Assembly (NCBI GenBank): GCA_941918925.1
Contig: OW799235.1
Location: 31,919,201 to 31,983,200, forward strand
Origin: Phyto melanocephala
Taxonomy: Eukaryota > Arthropoda > Insecta > Diptera > Rhinophoridae
Length of the DNA stretch: 64,000 bases
Direction: 5' to 3'
Position numbers and translations under genes: made by a program. Below the pieces are notes generated by a model. That model was not told the origin of the DNA, did not search any database, and saw nothing but the letters and a program-made list of their open reading frames with translations. Shown piece by piece: positions 58,191 to 64,000 of this stretch. How positions within the stretch are numbered: the stretch's first letter is position 1; every line of letters begins with the position of its first letter.

Positions 58191-59379
58191 GAGGATCATA
58201 GGCAACCAAAAGAATGACCAAAGTTACTTCATATATAAAAGCGAAATTTAAAAGAAAGACTACAACAACTTCGACATGCCTACTATTACGACCACATTTC
58301 TCGTTATCAACTGCTAACGAAATATAAAAGCTCATAAAACCGACCAATTTGGAGGTATAATGATGAAATTAGCTAATTTTATCCTTCTAGTTAATGTCAT
58401 TGTTACGCCAGAAAACTTAGCTGACACGCCTACTTTAACGCCTACCTCCCATATAACGGTTTATCTCAAATTCATATAATTCGTCTATGAATAAAGATTT
58501 TGGAATATTAAAGACTGTAGTGAAACATCTAAGTTGCATTCATTAGTAGAAACAACTTCAACACTCCTACTTTAACGCCCACTTTCATTGAAAGACTAAA
58601 TTTACGAAAATATTTTACTAGCATATCGAAGTTATACAAAGAAAGTGATACATATTTTAGTATAAAGAAATTTTTGCATAGCGATTACTGTTAATAACAA
58701 ACAAATATATTGTGTGATATAAATTGGGTTATTTTCCGGGAATTTGAGTTATTTAATCTTCCCGATTTCCCAGGATTATTTTCCGGGATCCCGGGAAATA
58801 AAAAAGGTGGCTACGATTCTAGAGCATATATTGAAATTGAATTCTAATGATTTTATTTTTGATCTCATAGCTGAAGTACCTACTTACATGTATTTTTGTT
58901 TTTTTGTGCTCATATTTGATCTCGTATCTAGAGAATAATATTTTTTTCAATAAAAAATATTTTTACTCAATTTATATTTTAAATTCAAGTTTCTTTATTG
59001 ATTTTTATAGTTTTGAAGTGTTGCTTTTACATTATAAACTATTTTATGCTTTTTAATAAAAAGTTTTTTTTTTACCCTAACCCTCCTGAGACGGGTACCC
59101 CGGTACCCGAACATACTTTATAGTTGAATTTTACTTTAACAAAATTAAATACAAATTTGAGGTTCTTTTAGATAAAGATTTTATATAGTTCTTTCCCATC
59201 TAAATTACTCTTAGTTTATTTAGGTTGGTTCTGGAGCCACCCAAAGTCAAGAAGTCCTTTCCCTCCTGATAAGGGTACCCGGGTACCCCTAAATATCTAT
59301 TTACATTTTGTATTAAAAAAGTAAAAATTTAGAATTTTCATGTGTTTTATTGGTTATTCAGAAAAATAATTATTTTACA

Positions 59380-59960
59380 TTAAACCTTGTATTTGTAAAA
59401 AAAAAAACTTTGTACTAGTACTGTTGCATACAAAAATAATGTAAAATTGAATTTAGTGCAGCGTGGAGCAATAATTTTGCAATGCATATTGCACATTGGC
59501 CGTTTACAACCAATGCATATTTTGCGATCAGAAGTCACGCAAAAGTAGCAGCCACCATTTAGTTGCAACAGTCCCGTTTTATCCCGCTTATTTGTATCCG
59601 ATGGTGCAGCATGCTTGCAAACTTCTGTGGGTATGGTTTTATTTGTTATAAACTCGATAGCTACCCGGACGTTAGCGTATTTTGTTATTCGATTATCATT
59701 ACCTTTTTAAATCATATTTATAGTTGCTAACTCCATGTCAAGTGAAGTCAAAAATCCCCGGCGAGAGCATCGATTCTTTGACGTTTGGATCGAAAGTAGA
59801 TAATACCTAACGCAGCCAAGTCAATTATTTCAAAAAAGAAAACAGCCAATAGCCATCTATTCCTTTTTTCTTTGGTGCACCATCTTACATCTAATCCGCC
59901 TTCTGTTTTATTGTAGAAGTCAATTATTTCCTATTTTTAATTTAAAGCTGGCTACCCTCG
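59380..59960 (-). pseudogene. piggyBac transposase C-terminal part
   Basis: Minus strand: EIIDFYNKTEGGLD (family V.DYN..kGGVDxxD), a deletion, RWCTKEKRNRWLLAVFFFEI then IDLAAL (family TxRWPxxxFxxxLDxAxxNA). After stops comes CYFCVTSDRKICIGCKRPMC with NMHC, the cysteine-rich C-terminal domain (C-x2-C..C-x2-C..C). Order and spacing match piggyBac transposases. Several stops; dead. Confidence 0.7.
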
Positions 59961-60244
59961 AGTATAATACAATGTTGAAGGAACGAAAACACTATTCATA
60001 GTATTGGTCACAACTGACAATAAGGTCAACCAATATTGCCGGTTAGGCTTAGACATAGCCATATTGTAATGCAAGCTTTGTTTTGTGGAAGAATACTGAT
60101 GAAACTTATTCCTCTCATTGTAGCCGAATGACCAAAGGGAGTGAAGTACTTAAAAAAAAATTAATTATAAAAATCAACCAGATCTATAACGATTTTTTCT
60201 TTTAGGCTTACCTGTCACTGACCACCAGGATTGTTTGTGTAAAT

Positions 60245-61690
60245 ATTTTTTTTTTTTTTTTTTTTTCATAACTAAAACAATTAATTTAGATTAAAGAAGT
60301 ATTTCGATATGAGCATACAAGTATTCTTTGTAGGAAGGTTTGTAAACTGAAATTCTATTTATCAATTTGAGATTAGGAGGTAAATCATTGTATTTCTTAC
60401 TACCAATATAATCGATGCGTTGCTTGGTTCTTTCAAATCTACATATTGGTATTCTTATGTTTTGTGCATTTCTCGTATTAAAATGAAATTAATTTTGCAT
60501 AAATGATACAGTACAATGACCAAGATTATGCAATGATTTAAAAACAAATTTCAAAACCTGATATGTATGTTGTTCATAAATTGGTAGAACTGTTTTAAAA
60601 ATATCTCTATAAAGAGAAATTGGTGAATAAGTTCTTGCTAGATTGTAAACTATTCTTAAAGCTTTGTTTTGCATGCATTGAAGGGATTTTAAAATTCTGT
60701 TGTTTTTATTTTGAGCGTACACTATTCCCATATAATTTAAATGTGATTGTATCAGAGATTGATATAACATTAGTTTCATATTTACACTTAATTTATTCTT
60801 AAACTTGTATAAAATTCCAACTCCTGGAGCAATTTTCCTTTTAATATCCATTACGTGTAAGTCCCATGAAAGATTACTTTGTAACGTGATTCCAAGATAT
60901 TTAACGGAGTAAGACTCGCTTAGAGGTGTACCATTTATATTTACAATTAAATTATTGAAAATAGAATTGGGTCTAAAGCGAACGAGCTTTGTCTTGTTAG
61001 AATTAAGTACTAGACGATTTAAACAAGCATATTCAAAAATCAAAGCAGAGTCCCTTTCATTGTGAGTTTTCAACACTAAATCATGATTAAAAGGGTAAAA
61101 TAAACACAAATATTTTCCCAGCCAAATTAAGATTTTTTAAATCGTTTATGTACAATGAAAATAAAAGGGGACCTAGTCCACTCCCCTGTGGCACTCTATA
61201 GTTAACATGGCCTAGAAAACTGGTTTCCTCTTTGACTTGAACATATTGTTTCCTATTCAAAAAATTAGTTTTAAATAAAGATAATTCTTTGCCTTTTATA
61301 CCATACAATGACAATTTTTCTAGCAGAATATGGTGATCGACTAGATCAAATGCCTTAGAAAAATCATAGAAAATGCCAGCAACACCACTATAGCCTCTAT
61401 CTAAGCCATTACAGATATATTGAACTACATTCAAAACTGCATCCTCTGTACCACAGCCTTTCCTAAATCCAAATTGAAATTCATATAACAAGTTATTCTC
61501 ATCTATATAAGCTTGTAACTTGTCATAGATAATCTTCTCAAAAATTTTGTCGATTGTTGATAATACCGCAATTGGGCGATATTTATCAACGGTGCAAATA
61601 TTTATATCCTTTGGTATTGGAACTATTTTGTGAATTTTTAGAACATCAGGGTATAGTGAAGTTACTACCGTCTTATTGAATAGCTATTGG
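60245..61690 (-). mobile_element. 5'-truncated LINE (CR1/L2-like) with poly-A tail
   Basis: A T21 run at 60246-60266 is the poly-A tail read on the minus strand. Upstream of it the element encodes the reverse transcriptase and C-terminal domain without RNase H. It is about 1.44 kb, starting within the RT fingers, so it is 5'-truncated as typical for LINE copies. It is inserted in the piggyBac remnant. CR1/L2-like from the DFSKAFDLVDHHILLEKL wording (inference). Confidence 0.72.
60291..61690 (-). pseudogene. LINE reverse transcriptase with destroyed catalytic motif
   Basis: Minus strand in order: KIVPIPKDINICTVDKYRPI, FQFGFRKGCGTEDAV (template grip), FYDFSKAFDLVDHHIL (motif A, first Asp present), VPQGSGLGPLLF (motif B). 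A frameshift near 61100 follows, and where the YADD box should be the sequence reads FYPFNHDLVL, so both motif C aspartates are lost. It continues LVLNSNKTKLVRF, VKYLGITL (motif E region) and, after one in-frame stop at 60496, an NTRNAQNIRIPICRFERTK and YNDLPPNL C-terminal segment ending at 60291. The frame is open upstream of the TTG at 61489-61491 as far as about 61690. Confidence 0.75.
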
Positions 61691-61711
61691 CAGTGTTACA
61701 TTACCAAATTT

Positions 61712-61960
61712 TTAAAGTATATATTTAGCTGGTTTTAAGGGAATATATTGAGTAAATATATTTCTGCCTCTAAATGGAAAAAATGGTTCCTCTACTGTCA
61801 CATTTTCACCTGGAAAATAGGTTATGCTTATATTTTGCGTCACTATATTATAAATATCTCAGATATCAGCAGCTTTTTCTATTTGAGTGGGTGACAATCC
61901 TGTAAATACATTGTCGAAACGTATTACGCTTCTTAATGATACTTTGTGTAAAATGTGATT
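61712..61960 (-). pseudogene. piggyBac transposase catalytic-region part
   Basis: Minus strand: FPGENVTVEEPFFPFRGRN then IFTQYIPLKPAKYIL followed by a stop. The family pattern is lsIDExMxxFkGRxxxkQYxxxKPxKwGiK, which includes a catalytic Asp; here the D of DE is replaced by E. Upstream the text FTGLSPTQIEKAADI is also piggyBac-like. The LINE begins some 25 bases beyond, separating this part from the C-terminal half. Confidence 0.65.
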
Positions 61961-62490
61961 ATAATGTCCCCAAAGATTCGAGGAAAATCATCACTGACAT
62001 CATTAATAAGATTAAAATAAAAGCATCAATCATTTTTATGGAAATTAAACGAAACTAGCCAGGTTTAAATTTTAAGTATTAAATATCTGCAGATTGAAAT
62101 GTAATGCTATTTTATTGCCTTTTTTGTTGCTTTGTCAAATGATTTCAATTTTTATATTTTCTGATAAAAATATATCGAATAATAAAGACTTCCATGAAAT
62201 GTTTTCCCTTATTTTAGGGCTGGCGGATGGTTCGAATACCCAAGAGCACGACGTTTACCCTACACCGAAAAAATTTATATTTAAATGCATACGGGTACCC
62301 TTGTCAGACGTCTTCGTATATAAATGTTATCAGTACTTACTTTTTATTTGTTTTGCTGCGGGATCCCGGGATATTAAAAAATAAATCTCGAATTTCCGGG
62401 AAACAAAAAATTTCGGGAAAAACCCTAGCTACAAAAGAACGGAAAACTGGTGGTGGGTATAAAAGATTCGGCAGAGCCGAATATAGTGCT

Positions 62491-63126
62491 CTTATTTGTT
62501 TTCTATTGTAACAGAAATTACCGCAATAATCTTTAATGGTCTGAATTAATCCTTCTTAACTGTTATCACTTTCTGCTTATTTAGACACACAATATACTTT
62601 GATGTGCTAAATAATGTTGAAAATTTTTTAATTAAAGCCAATAATATTCTTAGGGCTTAATTTACAATTATCCAACAGATTTGCGAGCCATAGAACAAAA
62701 AGTTTAAAATAGGAGTAATTAATATCAGTGTATTAAAGTAATCAAATGAAACCAAATCATTTTTAACCTTTTTCTAAAATATTTAAGGAATTTAAGTCTT
62801 TTTTGCCTTTTTTGTGGGATATAAAATCAGACTGGTATTTATTTTATTTTTATACAAACTTTAATTAGAGAAGTTAAACATAAAAGTGTTGTAATAAAGT
62901 GATGTTTTCGAATAAAAATTGCTACACTTTTGTTAAAAAAAAAACAGAACTAAAATAGAATAAAATAGACTAAAATAGAAAAAAAATAAATACAAAACAA
63001 TAGCAGCAACAACAATGACTATAAAATGGACAATAAAATATTCAATTAAAAATAAGTATTTGCATGGTTGCATGTTTCAAACAATCAAACAATATTTTTT
63101 CTAACAATTAAAAGAAAAATAAAAAA
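62491..63126. other. AT-rich stretch, nothing recognised
   Basis: No gene recognised. AAAATAGAATAAAATAGACT-type simple sequence near 62945-62985. Confidence 0.45.
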
Positions 63127-63399
63127 CAAGTAAGAGCGCTATATTCGGCGGTGCCGAATCTTATATACCCTTCACAACGTGTAATCATGCAATAACAGTA
63201 GTTTGTATCACCATTCATCGCATATAAAATACGCACATACATTTAAAAAACATACATATATAAAAACATCCCATTGTAAAATTATAAATTCACGTATGTA
63301 TGTTAAAAACAAAAAAATAAAAAAGAAATAAAAAAAAATTTTTGAAAAAAAATTAAAAAAAAAAAATAAAAAAAAATAATAATAAAAATATAAATAATA
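63127..63399 (+). repeat. Hairpin-ended family-D repeat
   Basis: Tip ACAAGTAAGAGCGCTATATT with the perfect palindrome ATTCGGCGGTGCCGAAT (63143-63159), then CTTATATACCCTTCACAACG. The inner part matches 15490-15600 in reverse (CATCCCATTGTAAAATTATA, CACGTATGTATGTTAAAAA), leading to an A-rich tract equivalent to the T-rich tract at 15303-15482. The A-rich tract is cut at 63399 by the Helitron. Confidence 0.65.
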
Positions 63400-63419
63400 T
63401 CTATATATATAAAAGTGAA

Positions 63420-63423
<4 letters not shown>

Positions 63424-63466
<43 letters not shown>
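63424..63466 (+). repeat. (TG)n microsatellite at the Helitron 5' end
   Basis: About 21 TG units follow AAACTC directly. The other copy has about 8 at the same place, so the microsatellite arose from a TG seed within the Helitron. Confidence 0.9.
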
Positions 63467-63468
<2 letters not shown>

Positions 63469-63539
63469 GCTATAGACTCTGAAACTGTAAAACCGATCGG
63501 GCTCAAACTTTGGTAAGTTGTTGTACACATACCGGGGAG

Positions 63540-63960
63540 TGTTTATGGATGAAAAAAAGTGGGCGGGGCCACGCCCCTAAAAAAGTTTTAACTTTGAGGT
63601 ACTTGCACTAAACCGATTTTTCTGAAACTTTGCACACATATTGAGCTGTCATGACTAAATAATTTCAAGATTAGGAAAGTGGGCAGTGCCACGCCCGAAA
63701 AAAAAAGGTATCATTTTTAGGTACTTGCACTGGACCGATTATTCTGAAACTTTGCACACATATTGAGCTATTACGACTTTACAATTTCGTGATTAGAAAA
63801 GTGGGCAAGGCCACGCCCATAAAACCAATTTTAATTTTGGGATACTTGCACTGGTCCGATTCTTCTGAAACTTTGCACACATATTGAGCTGTTATGACTT
63901 TACAATTTCGTGACTAGAAAAGTGGGAAATGCCACGCCCATAAAAAAATTATAATTTTTA
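63540..63960 (+). repeat. Four tandem units of about 120 bp in the Helitron
   Basis: CCACGCCC recurs with spacing 120, 122 and 121 bp; each unit also holds TACTTGCACT, CCGATT and CTGAAACTTTGCACACATAT. The other copy has five units at equivalent places. Confidence 0.85.
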
Positions 63961-64000
63961 GGTTTTTGCACTTGATATTCAATTAAAATTCAGAATGCAT

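Larger units (their letters stand above)
59085..62300 (-). mobile_element. piggyBac-type remnant split by a LINE
   Basis: The presumed 3' end at 59085 starts CCCTAACCCTCCTGAGACGG and is followed by two GGGTACCCxGGGTACCC-type palindromes (59096 and 59276). Transposase segments lie at 59380-59930 and 61712-61960, both on the minus strand, in the order expected of one gene interrupted at 60245-61690. A GGGTACCC word at about 62291 may mark the other subterminal region. TTAA at the borders is not preserved, so the limits are approximate. Confidence 0.55.
58724..62427. mobile_element. hAT-like element inserted in family A, itself containing other elements
   Basis: Flanked by GATATAAA and GCTACAAA (6 of 8 bases equal; 8 bp is the hAT duplication). 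Ends: TTGGGTTATTTTCCGGGAAT at the left and TAGGGTTTTTCCCGAAAT on the minus strand at the right. Both ends have CCGGGATCCCGGG-type palindromes 40-70 bp inside (58783, 62362) and a CCGGAATTNGAG/AATTTGAG word. No hAT transposase is visible. The interior holds a piggyBac remnant which itself holds a LINE. Confidence 0.6.
58275..62490 (-). repeat. Family-A repeat (copy A4) split by a hAT-like element
   Basis: The left portion (58275-58723) matches family A in reverse, including ACGCCTACCTCCCATATAAC, ATCTAAGTTGCATTCATTAG, CTTTCATTGAAAGACTAAAT and GATACATATTTTAGTATAAA. It ends at GATATAAA (58716-58723). The rest of the tip resumes at 62428 with GCTACAAA, then TGGTGGGTATAAAAGATTCG with the perfect hairpin ATTCGGCAGAGCCGAAT (62466-62482) and ATATAGTGCTCTTA. 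The uninterrupted AAGTTATACAAAGAAAGTGA at about 58635-58655 is the empty site of the mariner carried by copies A1 and A2. Confidence 0.7.
63400..64000 (+). mobile_element. Helitron copy, cut by the window end
   Basis: Begins A|TCTATATATATAAAAGTG and matches 18041-18778 in reverse over its whole visible length, ending GAATGCAT within about 35 bp of where the 3' terminus lies in the other copy. Holds four tandem units of about 120 bp (CCACGCCC at 63569, 63689, 63811, 63932). Inserted at the end of the A-rich tract of a family-D repeat. No coding capacity. Confidence 0.85.

Noticed and set aside
62225..62260. GGTTCGAATACC resembling a tRNA B box
   Set aside because: No clover-leaf can be built around it and it falls inside the piggyBac/hAT-like nest.
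63303..63530. 75-codon minus-strand frame with (His-Thr)n
   Set aside because: Translation of the TG microsatellite and an A-rich tract.

Overview
The window is very AT-rich eukaryotic DNA from an insect, most likely a dipteran and plausibly a calyptrate fly (inference). The reasons are many internally deleted Tc1/mariner elements, I-clade and other LINEs, piggyBac, MULE, hAT and Helitron remnants, and dispersed repeats that resemble the fly INE-1/DINE-1 class (GTGGGCGT boxes, a run of GTCCGTCTGTCC-type sequence, a hairpin tip). I found no convincing host protein-coding gene, tRNA, rRNA or CRISPR array. The window is best read as intergenic, heterochromatic or long-intron DNA made of nested and decayed mobile elements.

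Layout. 0-7 kb: AT-rich DNA, a family-B repeat, a mariner pseudogene and a TTAA-flanked piggyBac remnant (4306-5329). 7-15 kb: the richest coding region, an I-like LINE (7729-14825). ORF1 (439 codons, three zinc knuckles) is intact. ORF2 (endonuclease, reverse transcriptase, RNase H) has two in-frame stops and a 1.8-kb insertion of a family-A repeat, which itself carries a 592-bp mariner. 15-18 kb: a hairpin-tipped repeat with a poly-T core and mariner debris. 18.0-18.8 kb: a complete 738-bp non-autonomous Helitron with a five-unit tandem array; a second copy in the opposite orientation runs off the window at 63400-64000. 20.4-21.8 kb: a MULE-like element with a perfect 8-bp target duplication. 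22-33 kb: mostly featureless AT-rich DNA with repeat copies and mariner fragments. 33.4-34.3 kb: a TIR element flanked by TA carrying a 179-codon ORF I cannot name. 35-48 kb: several mariner deletion derivatives, a hAT-type MITE with near-perfect 8-bp duplication, LINE scraps and a perfect 31-bp inverted repeat. 49.8-51.1 kb: a TIR element filled with dozens of GACTCGAAAAT-like motifs. 52-58 kb: a palindromic MITE, LINE scraps and a family-A repeat split by another Helitron. 58.3-62.5 kb: a four-level nest (LINE in piggyBac in hAT-like element in family A). 62.5-64 kb: a family-D repeat directly abutting the second Helitron.

How the parts relate. The elements are not a pathway. They record successive insertions, and because several families occur more than once, copies within this window act as empty sites for each other. 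The clearest case is the mariner at 10027-10618, whose uninterrupted target is preserved at about 58640. Only LINE ORF1 (and, less likely, the ORFs at 35318-35974 and 33491-34030) looks potentially translatable. All family assignments come from motifs read by eye; no database search was run.
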